DNA of 64,000 bases, taken from positions 124,001 to 188,000 of the forward strand of contig NZ_CP095045.1 of the NCBI RefSeq assembly GCF_022919155.1, read 5' to 3'. This DNA is from Leucobacter allii. GTDB lineage: Bacteria; Actinomycetota; Actinomycetes; Actinomycetales; Microbacteriaceae. The translations under genes were made by a program, and so were the position numbers. Positions 17,541 to 25,793 of this stretch are shown one piece after another. The notes below the pieces were generated by a model, which saw only the letters and a list, made by a program, of their open reading frames with translations, was not told where the DNA came from and made no database searches. Every line of letters begins with the position of its first letter. The stretch's first letter is position 1.

Positions 17541-18944
17541 ATGACGCCCACCCCCGCAGCCCAGAACGCCGCCGCGGCCATCGCCGCCGCCGGCGGGCCG
17601 GTCGCCTACCTCCGCAACGCCCAGGCGCTGCCGACGCAGTTCCCCGTGCGGCCGGAGTTCACGAACTGGATCTCGGAGCAGCGATCCTGGCGCGAGTCGG
17701 TCGCGCTGCTCGATCAGTCGCATCACATGAGCGATCTCTTCATCCGCGGGGCGGACGCGGCCCGCCTGCTCAGCGACACCGGCGTGAACAGCTTCGCGAA
17801 GTTCCCGGCGAATGCGGCCAAGCAGTTCATCGCGGTGAATCACGAGGGGTACCTCATCGGCGACGCGATTCTCTTCCATCTGGAGGGCGAGGCCGGGGCG
17901 GACGACGACGTCTACGACCTCGTCGGCTGGCACATGGTGCTCGACTGGGTGCAGTACCACGGCGAGACCGGCGGCTACGACGTGCGCTTCGAGCGCGACC
18001 CGAACTCGATCGCCCGGGCGGCGGCGGGCGGCGGCGACCCGACGCTCTACCGCTACGAGCTCCAGGGGCCGAACGCGCTCGCGCTGCTCGAGACCGTCAC
18101 CGGCCGTCCCGTGCCCGAGACGCGCTTCTTCGGCATGGAGACCTTTGAGATCGCCGGCGTCACCGTGCGCTCGCTGCGGCACGGCATGGCCGGCATGCCC
18201 GGCTTCGAGCTGTTCGGCCCGTGGGCCGACGGCGAGCGGGTGCGCGCCGCCCTCGTCGATGCGGGCGAGGCGTTCGGGCTGACGCTGGTCGGCTCCCGCG
18301 CCTACTCCTCGGCGAACCTCGAGTCCGCGTGGGTGCCGTCCCCGCTCCCCGCGATCTACACGGGCGAGGGCAGCGCGGCGTACCTCGAGTGGCTGCCCGC
18401 AGCGCGCCTGGGATCGCTCGCCGGCTCCTTCGACGCCGAGCGCATCGAGGACTACTACCTCACTCCATACGAGCTCGGATACGGCCGCACGGTGAAGTTC
18501 GACCACGAGTTCATCGGCAGGGAGGCACTCGAGCGGCGGGCGGCGGCGGGCGAGCCGGAGCGGGTGAAGGTCTCCCTCGTGTGGGAGCCCGAGGACGTCG
18601 CCGCGATCCAGCGCTCGGCGTACGAGGCGGGCACTCCGGCGAAGTTCCTCGAGTTCCCGAAGGCCCGCTACGGCCAGCACCAGGTCGATCGCGTGCTCGT
18701 GGGGGAGGAGACCATCGGGCTCTCGCACGACGTCGGGTACAGCGTGAACGAGCAGGCGCTCCTCTCCCTCGCGAGCCTCGATCCCGCCCACGCGGAACCC
18801 GGAACCGAGGTGGAGGTCGTCTGGGGCGAGGAGCCGAACACCGCGAAGCCCGCCGTGGAGCGGCACCGGCAGCTGCGGGTGCGGGCCACGGTCGCGCCGG
18901 CGCCGTACTCGCGCTTCGCCCGCGAGAACTACCGCGCCTCCTGA
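17541..18944 (+). CDS. Divergent LigM-family O-demethylase, copy 2
   Basis: 467 aa, same GcvT fold and length as LigM. The catalytic tyrosine (Y255, in GSRAYSSAN, LigM Y247) and histidine (H62, in QSHHM) are kept. Two substrate-pocket positions are changed: LigM Y31 is F34 (TQFPV), and the carboxylate-binding R122 is W130 (LVGWHMVLDW). A 3-residue insertion, GAD, precedes this position. It therefore probably still moves methyl groups to THF but from a substrate without the usual carboxylate, for example a guaiacol-type or amine compound. The start follows GAAGGAGCTCAGC; LysR is divergent. Confidence 0.85.
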   Translation: MTPTPAAQNAAAAIAAAGGPVAYLRNAQALPTQFPVRPEFTNWISEQRSWRESVALLDQSHHMSDLFIRGADAARLLSDTGVNSFAKFPANAAKQFIAVNHEGYLIGDAILFHLEGEAGADDDVYDLVGWHMVLDWVQYHGETGGYDVRFERDPNSIARAAAGGGDPTLYRYELQGPNALALLETVTGRPVPETRFFGMETFEIAGVTVRSLRHGMAGMPGFELFGPWADGERVRAALVDAGEAFGLTLVGSRAYSSANLESAWVPSPLPAIYTGEGSAAYLEWLPAARLGSLAGSFDAERIEDYYLTPYELGYGRTVKFDHEFIGREALERRAAAGEPERVKVSLVWEPEDVAAIQRSAYEAGTPAKFLEFPKARYGQHQVDRVLVGEETIGLSHDVGYSVNEQALLSLASLDPAHAEPGTEVEVVWGEEPNTAKPAVERHRQLRVRATVAPAPYSRFARENYRAS

Positions 18945-18999
18945 CCCCGTTCTCCCTCCTCCCTCCCTCCCTCCTCTCCCTCTATCCCCGAGGCCCCCT

Positions 19000-19060
19000 C
19001 GATCCGGGTCGCTCCGGCAGGGTGCGCGGCCCGCGCACCCTGCCGGAGCGACCCGGATCG
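19000..19060. repeat. Dispersed palindromic element, copy A
   Basis: Perfect 30-bp arms (19000-19029 and 19031-19060) around a single C. The core is GGGTCGCTCCGGCAGGGTGC. Four related copies occur at 19341, 39106, 50672 and 50933. It sits after the ligM copy 2 stop, so it may also end transcription. Confidence 0.85.
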
Positions 19061-19340
19061 TTGTGCTCGGGGGGTGGGGAGGGCGGGGCGGGGAAGAACA
19101 GGGGTGCGGGGTGCGGACGCGGGTGAGGGCTGCGAGGCCGATAGGCCGATGCGGGGGCGGGCGGGAGACGGGCCGAGGATCGAGGATCAGGATCGCGGCG
19201 CCGACCGCGATCCTCCTTCGCGTCCCCTGCTATCCGCACTCCGCTTCAGCCTGCTTCGCTCCGTCCTGCCTCGCTTCGCTCCGTCCCGCTCCGCTCCGCT
19301 CGGCCCCGTTCTTCCCTTCCCTCACCCATCCCTGCCCCCG

Positions 19341-19397
19341 GTTCGGGTCGTTCCGGCAGGGTGACTCTCTCCCGAACCCTGCCGGAACGACCCGGAT
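19341..19397. repeat. Dispersed palindromic element, copy B
   Basis: Arms CGGGTCGTTCCGGCAGGGT (19344-19362) and its exact complement (19376-19394), extended by G-T/A-T pairs, with a 13-nt loop. Compared with copy A the C-G pair after GTCG is T-A: both arms changed together. Confidence 0.8.
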
Positions 19398-19399
19398 TG

Positions 19400-19521
19400 C
19401 GGGGGTGGAGGCTGCGGGGCCGGAAGGGCGAGGCAGGCGGGCAGGCAGAGGCGGAGGGAGCGGGGGTGGAGGCTGCGGGGCCGGAAGGGCGAGGCAGGCG
19501 GGCAGGCAGAGGCGGAGGGAG
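19400..19521. repeat. 61-bp perfect tandem duplication
   Basis: 19400-19460 and 19461-19521 are identical, starting CGGGGGTGGAGGCTGCGGGG. The first 6 nt of a third unit (CGGGGG) follow at 19522 before the sequence diverges. Purine-rich on the top strand, no open frame of note. Likely a recent replication-slippage product. Confidence 0.85.
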
Positions 19522-19617
19522 CGGGGGCGGAGCTGGCGGAGCTGGCGGAGGGTCAGGAACGGAGCGGGCGGGGGCAGGCTGGCGCGGGAAACCGGGGAGG
19601 ACGGGCGGGGAACCGGA

Positions 19618-20160
19618 TCAGGAGGCGTCCGAGACGATGTCGCGCTCGTAGGCCTGCATCGACGCGCTCGAGTCGAGCATGCGCACGAGCAGCGCGTTCA
19701 GCGTGCCGACCTCCTCGGGACTCAGGGACTCGAGAAGGATCCGCTGGCGGTCGAGGGCGATCGGCATGCAGTCGTCGTGCACCCGCGCGCCCTGCGCGGT
19801 GAGGTACAGGTGCCGGGATCCCCGAGGTCCGTCCAGCTGCGCGATGTCCTCCCGTTCGAGGAGGAGCTTCACGCTCTTCGAGGCCACGGACTTGTTGATG
19901 CCGAGCAGCTCGCACAGCTCCTTGGCGGTCGCTCCCGGCCAGTTGCCGAGCGCGCTCACGATGCGCCACTCGTTGGTGCCGATGCCGTGCCGGCGGTGGA
20001 AGACCCGCGAGCCGCCCCAGAGCAGGATGTTGTTGAGCAGCCCGAGCAGTGCCGGGGTGTAGCTGTCGCGATCGATCGTGTCGGGGAGCCGCTCCACGAC
20101 GAGCCCCCGGCGCGCGGCGAGCTGCCTGATCTCCGGTGCGGCCTCGGTCATCTCGCCCAT
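19618..20160 (-). CDS. MarR-family regulator (MarR2)
   Basis: 180 aa winged helix. The recognition helix region AKELCELLGINKSVASKSVKLLL is followed by the wing GPRGSRHLYLTAQGARVH. It is clearly paralogous to MarR3 at 27600 (shared GTNEWR and GPRGSR segments). The start at 20160 follows GGAGCCGCGG; a second ATG at 20151 is possible. It is divergent from the P450 operon, and an inverted repeat overlaps that operon's -35, so it is the likely repressor. Confidence 0.9.
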   Translation of the reverse strand: MGEMTEAAPEIRQLAARRGLVVERLPDTIDRDSYTPALLGLLNNILLWGGSRVFHRRHGIGTNEWRIVSALGNWPGATAKELCELLGINKSVASKSVKLLLEREDIAQLDGPRGSRHLYLTAQGARVHDDCMPIALDRQRILLESLSPEEVGTLNALLVRMLDSSASMQAYERDIVSDAS

Positions 20161-20212
20161 CCGCGGCTCCTCTCCTCGGGATCGGTCTGCGGTCAGTCTA
20201 TGCCGCTCGTGA

Positions 20213-20248
20213 AACTAGTTTGACATCAAATTGGTTGGTATATAAACT
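20213..20248 (+). promoter_or_regulatory. P450 operon promoter with MarR2 operator
   Basis: TTGACA (20220-20225), 17 nt, TAAACT (20243-20248). An inverted repeat with arms AACTAGTTTGA (20213-20223) and TCAAATTGGTT (20226-20236) matches at 9 of 11 positions and covers the -35. The P450 start is 42 nt downstream and marR2 begins 53 nt on the other side. Confidence 0.75.
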
Positions 20249-20289
20249 CAAATCCATTCGCCGCCGAGCCGCTGAACGATGGAGTCCAG

Positions 20290-21492
20290 ATGAGTGAACC
20301 GACCTCGCACGCATCCGCCGAGACGATCGGGCTCGACCCCTTCTCGCCGGAGACGATGGATGACCCGCACGCCTTCGACGCGCGGCTGCGGGAGACGGCC
20401 GAGATGGTGTGGCTGCCGGACTACGGCATCTGGTTCACCGGCCGCTACGACACGGTGGAGCGCGTCTTCCGCGACTACGAGGCCTTCGAATCCTCCGCGG
20501 GCACGGGGATCACGAACACGAAGACCGCCGAGAACTGGCGCAAGCCGAGTGTGATCCTCGAGCAGGATCCTCCGACCCACACGAAGTACCGCCGCATCAT
20601 GACCTCCGTGCTGAGCCAGCGGGTCGTGCGCCGTCTCACCGAGGACTTCCAGCGCCGGGCATACGAGATCGTCGCCGCGGGGCTCGGCTCGGGCGAGTTC
20701 GACGCCGCCGAGCTGGCGCGCTCCTACCCGCTCCAGGTGCTGCCCGACGCCGTCGGCTTCAGCCCCGAGGGCCGGGAGCATCTGCTGCCGTACGCCAATC
20801 TCAACTTCCAGGCCATGGGACCGCGCAACGAGCTCTACCGCCGCGCCGCCGAGGAGGCCGAGGACGCCGCCGCCTTCGTCGGCTGGCAGATGCGCCGGGA
20901 GGCGCTCACCCCCGGCGGGCTCGGCCACACGATCTACGGCTACGTCGACGACGGCGAGATCAGCGAGGAGGATGCGGGCATGCTCGTGCGGACGTTCCTC
21001 TCCGCCGGCATCGACACGACCATCTTCGGGCTCCAGTTCGCGCTGCGCGCCCTCGCCGAGCACCCGCGGGCATGGGCCGCGCTGCGCGGGGATCCGAGCC
21101 TCGCGCGGAAGACCTTCGAGGAGGCGCTGCGCTGGAACGCTCCGAGCCCGTACATCGGCCGCACCGCGGCCCGGGACGTCGAGATCGGCGGCTCCACCGT
21201 GCGTCGGGGCGAGAAGGTCATCATGAACCTCGCGGCCGCGAACCGCGATCCGAGGCGATGGGACGCCCCCGAGCGCTTCGACCTCGAGCGCGACACCGCC
21301 GGCCACCTCGCCTTCGGCACCGGCATCCACGGCTGCGTCGGCCAGATGATGGCGCGCATGGAGGCCACCTGCTTCCTCACCGCCGTCGCCGAGCTCGTCG
21401 ACACGATCGAGCCCGCGGGCGAACCCGTGCGCTTCCACTCCAACTGGCTCAGAGGCTACGAGCGGCTGCCCATGCGGGCGACGCTGCGCTGA
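20290..21492 (+). CDS. CYP199A-like cytochrome P450 (4-alkoxybenzoate O-demethylase type)
   Basis: 400 aa. The heme thiolate is C349 in FGTGIHGCVGQ, the proton-relay pair is D242-T243 in FLSAGIDTT, and EEALR is the ExxR motif. It resembles CYP199A4, which binds para-methoxybenzoate through R92, S95, R243 and S244. Here these are R84 and S87 (NWRKPS) and R234-T235 (LVRTFL), so the carboxylate clamp is kept with one Ser-to-Thr change. The predicted reaction is oxidative O-demethylation of a 4-methoxybenzoate-like acid, releasing formaldehyde. The start follows GATGGAGTCCAG. The VanB-type reductase at the operon end is the likely electron donor. Confidence 0.9.
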   Translation: MSEPTSHASAETIGLDPFSPETMDDPHAFDARLRETAEMVWLPDYGIWFTGRYDTVERVFRDYEAFESSAGTGITNTKTAENWRKPSVILEQDPPTHTKYRRIMTSVLSQRVVRRLTEDFQRRAYEIVAAGLGSGEFDAAELARSYPLQVLPDAVGFSPEGREHLLPYANLNFQAMGPRNELYRRAAEEAEDAAAFVGWQMRREALTPGGLGHTIYGYVDDGEISEEDAGMLVRTFLSAGIDTTIFGLQFALRALAEHPRAWAALRGDPSLARKTFEEALRWNAPSPYIGRTAARDVEIGGSTVRRGEKVIMNLAAANRDPRRWDAPERFDLERDTAGHLAFGTGIHGCVGQMMARMEATCFLTAVAELVDTIEPAGEPVRFHSNWLRGYERLPMRATLR

Positions 21493-21533
21493 GCGGACCG
21501 AGACCCGAACACCCGACACACAGGAGAAACACC

Positions 21534-22517
21534 ATGAAACGAGCAGCAATGGCGCTGATCGGAGCGGCCGCGGTCGCCCTCGCGCTCACCGGATGCAGCC
21601 CGGCGGCGAGCGACGCCCCCGAACCGGCGGAGGGGGAACTGCAGACCGTGAAGGTCGGCGCCGTCCCCGTCGTCGACGTCGCCGCGCTCTACGTGGGCGA
21701 GAACGAGGGCTTCTTCGCCGAGCAGGGCATCGAGCTCGAGATCGAGTTCGGCCAGGGCAGCGCCGCCATGATCCCCGCGCTCATCAACGGGCAGTACGAC
21801 CTGCTCTACGGCGGCTCCGTGAACCTGCTGCAGGCCGTCGGCCAGGGGCTGCCGCTCGTGGCGACCGCGGTCGGCGGCCGCAGCACGGGCGTGGTCGGCG
21901 AGGACCACGGGGGCGTCCTCGTCCCGGCGGACAGCGAGATTCAGAGCGCCGCCGATCTCGAAGGGCGCACCGTGGCCGTGAACGCCCTCCGCGGTCTGCA
22001 CGAGGTCGCCCTCTGGGAGGCGATCCGCAAGGACGGCGGAGACCCGGCGCAGGTCGACTTCGTCGAGATGGCGCTGCCCGACATGGGCGCGGCGCTCGAG
22101 ATCGGTCAGATCGACGCGGCCTCGACCGCCGAGCCGTTCCTCGGCGTGCTGCAGGGCGCAGGGGATCGCCTCGTCACGAGCACCTACGCCGAGGCCGACC
22201 CCGACTTCGTCACCGCGCTCTACTTCACCACCGAGGAGAAGGCCGAGTCGGATCGGGAGCTCATCGAGCGCTTCAACACCGCGCTCGAGCAGTCCTTCGA
22301 CTACGCCCAGGAGCATCCGGACGCGGTGCGCGCCGAGCTCGGCAACTTCACGGAGATCGATCCCGCACTCGTCGACGGGATGATCCTCACCGACTTCACC
22401 TGGGGACTGACGGAGGGCGATCTGCAGCTCATCGCGGACCTCGCCGCCGCTGCGGAGTCGCTCGACGATCCCGACGGGGCGACCGAGCGGGCCGCCGGAT
22501 TCATCGCGGGGGAGTAG
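21534..22517 (+). CDS. SsuA-type substrate-binding lipoprotein (importer 2)
   Basis: 327 aa. Lipobox ALTGC with C21; then KVGAVPVVDVAALYVGENEG, FFAEQGIELEIEFGQGSAAM, and second-lobe GQIDAASTAEPFLGVL, the NMT1/SsuA fold. ATG at 21534 with CAGGAGAAACACC. Lying directly after the P450 gene, it probably binds the aromatic acid that the P450 demethylates. It is a paralogue of the protein at 12932. Confidence 0.88.
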   Translation: MKRAAMALIGAAAVALALTGCSPAASDAPEPAEGELQTVKVGAVPVVDVAALYVGENEGFFAEQGIELEIEFGQGSAAMIPALINGQYDLLYGGSVNLLQAVGQGLPLVATAVGGRSTGVVGEDHGGVLVPADSEIQSAADLEGRTVAVNALRGLHEVALWEAIRKDGGDPAQVDFVEMALPDMGAALEIGQIDAASTAEPFLGVLQGAGDRLVTSTYAEADPDFVTALYFTTEEKAESDRELIERFNTALEQSFDYAQEHPDAVRAELGNFTEIDPALVDGMILTDFTWGLTEGDLQLIADLAAAAESLDDPDGATERAAGFIAGE

Positions 22518-22523
22518 CGCACC

Positions 22524-24224
22524 GTGAAGAAGATCATCGGCGACCCGGATCGGGTCATCGAGGACTACATCGCCGGACTCGTCGCGGGATCGGCGCACCT
22601 CGCACGGCTCGCCGGGTGGCCGGTGGTCGTCCGCTCCCCGGAGACCCGGAAGCCGCGGGATCGCGTCGCGATCGTCGCGGGCGGCGGCTCGGGCCACGAG
22701 CCCGCGCACGCCGGTTACGTGGGCGCCGGGATGCTCGACGCCGCCGTGCTCGGACCCGTGTTCACCTCGCCGTCGGTCGACGCCGTGCTGGCCGCCGTCC
22801 GCGCCGTGGCGACTGACGCGGGGGTCCTGCTCGTCGTCAAGAACTACACGGGGGACCGCCTGAACTTCGGCCTCGCCGCCGAGCTCGCCCGCGCCGAGGG
22901 CATCCGCGTGGAGACGGTGCTCGTCGCCGACGACGCGGCGCTCGGCGAGGGGTCTCGCGTCGGCGCGCGCGGGCTCACCGCCACCGTCCTCGCGCACAAG
23001 GTCGCCGGGGCGTCCGCGGAGCGCGGCGGCTCCCTGGAGGAGATCGCGGCGGTCGTGCGGCGCCTGCTCGCCGGCGCCGCGACCATGGGGGTCGCGCTCG
23101 GCCCGTGCTCGGTGCCGGGCGCCGAGGCGAACTTCGCGCTGGGCGCGGATGAGGTCGAGTGGGGCCTCGGCATCCACGGCGAGGCCGGGGCCGAGCGCAG
23201 CGGGATCGTCCCGGCCGCCGCGATCGCCGAACGGCTCCTCGACACGGTCTGCAGCGCCCGCGGCTTCGCGCCAGGCACCGAGGTCGTGGCGCTGGTGAAC
23301 GGACTCGGCGGCACCCCGGATCTCGAACTGCGGATCTTGCAGGGCGCCGTGCTCGCGGGGCTCACGCGCCGCGGACTGCGCGCGCGGATGAGCTGGGCCG
23401 GTGCGTTTCTCACCTCGCTCGAGATGCCGGGGGCGTCGCTCACGGTCGCAGCCGTCGATGCCGAGCTGCTCGAGCTGCTCGCGGAGGAGACGTCGGTCGC
23501 GGCCTTCCCCCGCACGACCCCGCTCCTCGACCCCGAGCGGGTGACGGAGCTGCCCGCTCCCGCAGATCCGGTCGCTGCGGCCGTCGGCACCGCCTCCGCG
23601 TCCGAGGTGGTGCTGCTGCACGCCGCGGTCGCCGCGCTCGCGCAGGCCCTCGGCGATGCGGAGCCGGAGCTCAGCGCGCTCGACCGCCGCGTCGGGGACG
23701 GCGATCTCGGGATCAACCTCGCGCGGGGCGCCGCCGCGGTGCGCGCCGCGGGCGAACGCCTCGCCGGGCTTCCGGATCCGGCCGCGTACCTGCGCGCGCT
23801 CTCCGAGGTGCTCCGCCGGGAGATCGGCGGCACCTCGGGCCCGCTCTACAGCACGCTCGTCCTCGGCCTGGCGGAGTCCCTGCGCGGAGTCCCGCATCCG
23901 GGGCCGCAGGAGTGGGCCGAGGCCGCCGCGCACGGCGTCGCGCGGGTGCGCCGCGTCGGCGGAGCGGCGCCCGGCGACAGCACCATGGTGGACGCGCTCG
24001 TCCCCGGCGTCGCCGCCCTGGCGGCCGCCGCCGGTCCGCGCGAGCGCCTCGCCGCCGCGGCCGCCGCGGCCCGCGCAGGCGCCGAGGCGACCGCCGCGCT
24101 GACGCCGAGCCTCGGCCGCAGCAGCTATCTGGGGGAGCGCGCCGTCGGGGTCCCCGATCCGGGCGCCGTGGCCGTCGCGATCCAGCTCGAGGCGCTCGCC
24201 GCCCACCTCGGGGGCGGCGCATGA
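22524..24224 (+). CDS. Dihydroxyacetone kinase, fused DhaK-DhaL
   Basis: 566 aa. The DhaK domain is at about 1-340, with GGGSGHEPAHAGYVGAGMLD at 53-72, KNYTGDRLNFG and the covalent substrate histidine H218 in GLGIHGEAG, the same number as in E. coli DhaK. The DhaL domain is at about 360-566, with the three Mg-binding aspartates in LDRRVGDGDLGINL. One-chain ATP-dependent enzymes phosphorylate dihydroxyacetone, and sometimes erythrulose or other ketoses. The GTG at 22524 follows GGGGGAG. It is inserted between the binding protein and permeases of importer 2, an odd place unless its substrate is made by the same pathway. Confidence 0.9.
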   Translation: MKKIIGDPDRVIEDYIAGLVAGSAHLARLAGWPVVVRSPETRKPRDRVAIVAGGGSGHEPAHAGYVGAGMLDAAVLGPVFTSPSVDAVLAAVRAVATDAGVLLVVKNYTGDRLNFGLAAELARAEGIRVETVLVADDAALGEGSRVGARGLTATVLAHKVAGASAERGGSLEEIAAVVRRLLAGAATMGVALGPCSVPGAEANFALGADEVEWGLGIHGEAGAERSGIVPAAAIAERLLDTVCSARGFAPGTEVVALVNGLGGTPDLELRILQGAVLAGLTRRGLRARMSWAGAFLTSLEMPGASLTVAAVDAELLELLAEETSVAAFPRTTPLLDPERVTELPAPADPVAAAVGTASASEVVLLHAAVAALAQALGDAEPELSALDRRVGDGDLGINLARGAAAVRAAGERLAGLPDPAAYLRALSEVLRREIGGTSGPLYSTLVLGLAESLRGVPHPGPQEWAEAAAHGVARVRRVGGAAPGDSTMVDALVPGVAALAAAAGPRERLAAAAAAARAGAEATAALTPSLGRSSYLGERAVGVPDPGAVAVAIQLEALAAHLGGGA

Positions 24225-25027
24225 GCGCCACGAGCGTCCGGCAGGCGTTCCGCGGCCGCCGCGAGGCACTGCTCTGGGGTGCGGCGGGGCTCGCGGCCCT
24301 CGCGATCGCGCTGCAGGCGATCCCGGGCAGCGGACTCGTCAACCCCGCCTACTTCCCGCCGCTCACCGAGATCCTCGCGTCCCTGGGCGACCAGCTGCGG
24401 CGCCCCGAGTTCTGGTCGGCCCTCGGCTCCACGGTGACCGGCTGGCTCATCGGCCTCGGGATCGCGGTCGTCGCGGGCTCCCTGCTCGGCGTGCTGATCG
24501 CGAGCGTGCCGATCCTCGATCGCATGCTCGCCTCGACCGTGGAGTTCCTCCGCCCCATTCCGTCCGTGGCGCTCGTGCCGATCGCGGCGCTGCTCTTCGG
24601 CACGACGATGCAGGCGACGCTCCTGCTCGTGGTGTTCGGCAGCTTCTGGCCCGTGCTGCTCCAGGTGATCTACGGCGTGCGCGACGTGGATCGCGTGGCG
24701 CTCGAGACCGCGCGCAGCTACCGCCTGGGTCTCGTGCGCACCGTCGCGCGGGTCATCTGGCCGAGCATGACGCCGTACCTCATCGTGGGCGTGCGGCTCG
24801 CGGCCTCCGTCGCCCTGATCCTCGAGATCACGGGCGAGCTCGTCATCGCGACGCCCGGGCTCGGCAAGCTCATCGCGCTCGCGCAGTCGTCCGCGGCGAT
24901 CGGGACGATGTACGCGCTCGTGCTCGTGGCGGCGCTGCTCGGCGTGATCATCAACGTGGGCACGCGCGCGCTCGAACGGCGCGCGATGTTCTGGCACGCC
25001 TCGGTGCGAGCGGAGGCGGCACGATGA
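24221..25027 (+). CDS. ABC permease A (importer 2)
   Basis: 268 aa, six predicted membrane segments, BPD_transp_1 family. FLRPIPSVALVPIAALLFG and EAA loop YGVRDVDRVALETARSYRLG; closest in this window to permease A of importer 1. Start and stop overlap the neighbours by ATGA. Confidence 0.88.
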   Translation: MSATSVRQAFRGRREALLWGAAGLAALAIALQAIPGSGLVNPAYFPPLTEILASLGDQLRRPEFWSALGSTVTGWLIGLGIAVVAGSLLGVLIASVPILDRMLASTVEFLRPIPSVALVPIAALLFGTTMQATLLLVVFGSFWPVLLQVIYGVRDVDRVALETARSYRLGLVRTVARVIWPSMTPYLIVGVRLAASVALILEITGELVIATPGLGKLIALAQSSAAIGTMYALVLVAALLGVIINVGTRALERRAMFWHASVRAEAAR

Positions 25028-25791
25028 GGGCCCTGCGCTGGGCCGTCACCGCGCTGGCCGTGCCGGTCGTGCTCGTGGCGCTCTGGACCCTCGCGGCGGA
25101 GATCACTCGGAACATCTACTGGCCGTCCCCGCCCGCGATCCTCGGGGCCTTCGGACCCACCTGGCTCGAGGGCCGACTGTCGAGCGACGTGCTGCCGAGC
25201 CTCGGCCGCCTCCTCGTCGGCTTCATCGCCGCGGTGGCGATCGGCACGGCGCTCGGACTGCTCGTCGGCTCGTCACGCCGGCTGCGACTCTTCACGGAGC
25301 CCGTCTTCGAGCTCTTCCGCGCCATCCCGCCGCCGGTGCTCGTGCCGATCGTGATGCTCTTCACCGGCATCGGCGCGGGCATGCAGATCACGGTGATCGC
25401 CTTCGGCTGCGTCTGGCCGGTGCTCATCAACACCATCGAGGGGGTGCGCTCGGTCGACCTCACCCAGCTCGACACGGCGCGGACGTATCGGCTCGGGGGC
25501 CTGCGGCGACTCGTCTCCGTGGTGATCCCGGCGGCGTCGCCCCGGGTCTTCGTCGGGGCGAGGCAGGCGCTCTCCATCGGCATCATCATGATGGTGATCA
25601 GCGAGATGTTCGCCTCGACCAACGGGATCGGCTTCAACATCATCCAGTTCCAGCGGCTCTTCCAGTTCCGCGAGATGTGGGCCGGGATCGTGCTGCTCGG
25701 GATCATCGGCATCACGGCGAATCTGCTCTTCCGGTTCGTCGAACGGCGCGTGCTGCGGTGGTACGTCGGCATGCAGAGACAGGAGAAATGA
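25024..25791 (+). CDS. ABC permease B (importer 2)
   Basis: 255 aa, BPD_transp_1 family. FELFRAIPPPVLVPIVMLF and EAA loop EGVRSVDLTQLDTARTYRLG, closest to permease B of importer 1 (both RAIPPP). So each importer has one A-type and one B-type permease. The ATG overlaps the upstream stop. Confidence 0.88.
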   Translation: MRALRWAVTALAVPVVLVALWTLAAEITRNIYWPSPPAILGAFGPTWLEGRLSSDVLPSLGRLLVGFIAAVAIGTALGLLVGSSRRLRLFTEPVFELFRAIPPPVLVPIVMLFTGIGAGMQITVIAFGCVWPVLINTIEGVRSVDLTQLDTARTYRLGGLRRLVSVVIPAASPRVFVGARQALSIGIIMMVISEMFASTNGIGFNIIQFQRLFQFREMWAGIVLLGIIGITANLLFRFVERRVLRWYVGMQRQEK

Positions 25792-25793
25792 TC

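Larger units (their letters stand above)
18945..19617. other. 673-bp gene-free region with two palindromes and a tandem duplication
   Basis: No coding sequence with credible composition was found. The left part (about 18950-18990) is a pyrimidine run of CCTCC-type repeats. Palindromic elements lie at 19000-19060 and 19341-19397, a second pyrimidine-rich stretch (TCGCTCCG repeats) at about 19250-19310, and a 61-bp tandem duplication at 19400-19521. It separates convergent ligM copy 2 and marR2. Confidence 0.75.

Noticed and set aside
19400..19521. Tandem 61-bp repeat as a replication origin or iteron
   Set aside because: Only two full units, no rep or dnaA-box pattern, no plasmid genes nearby.
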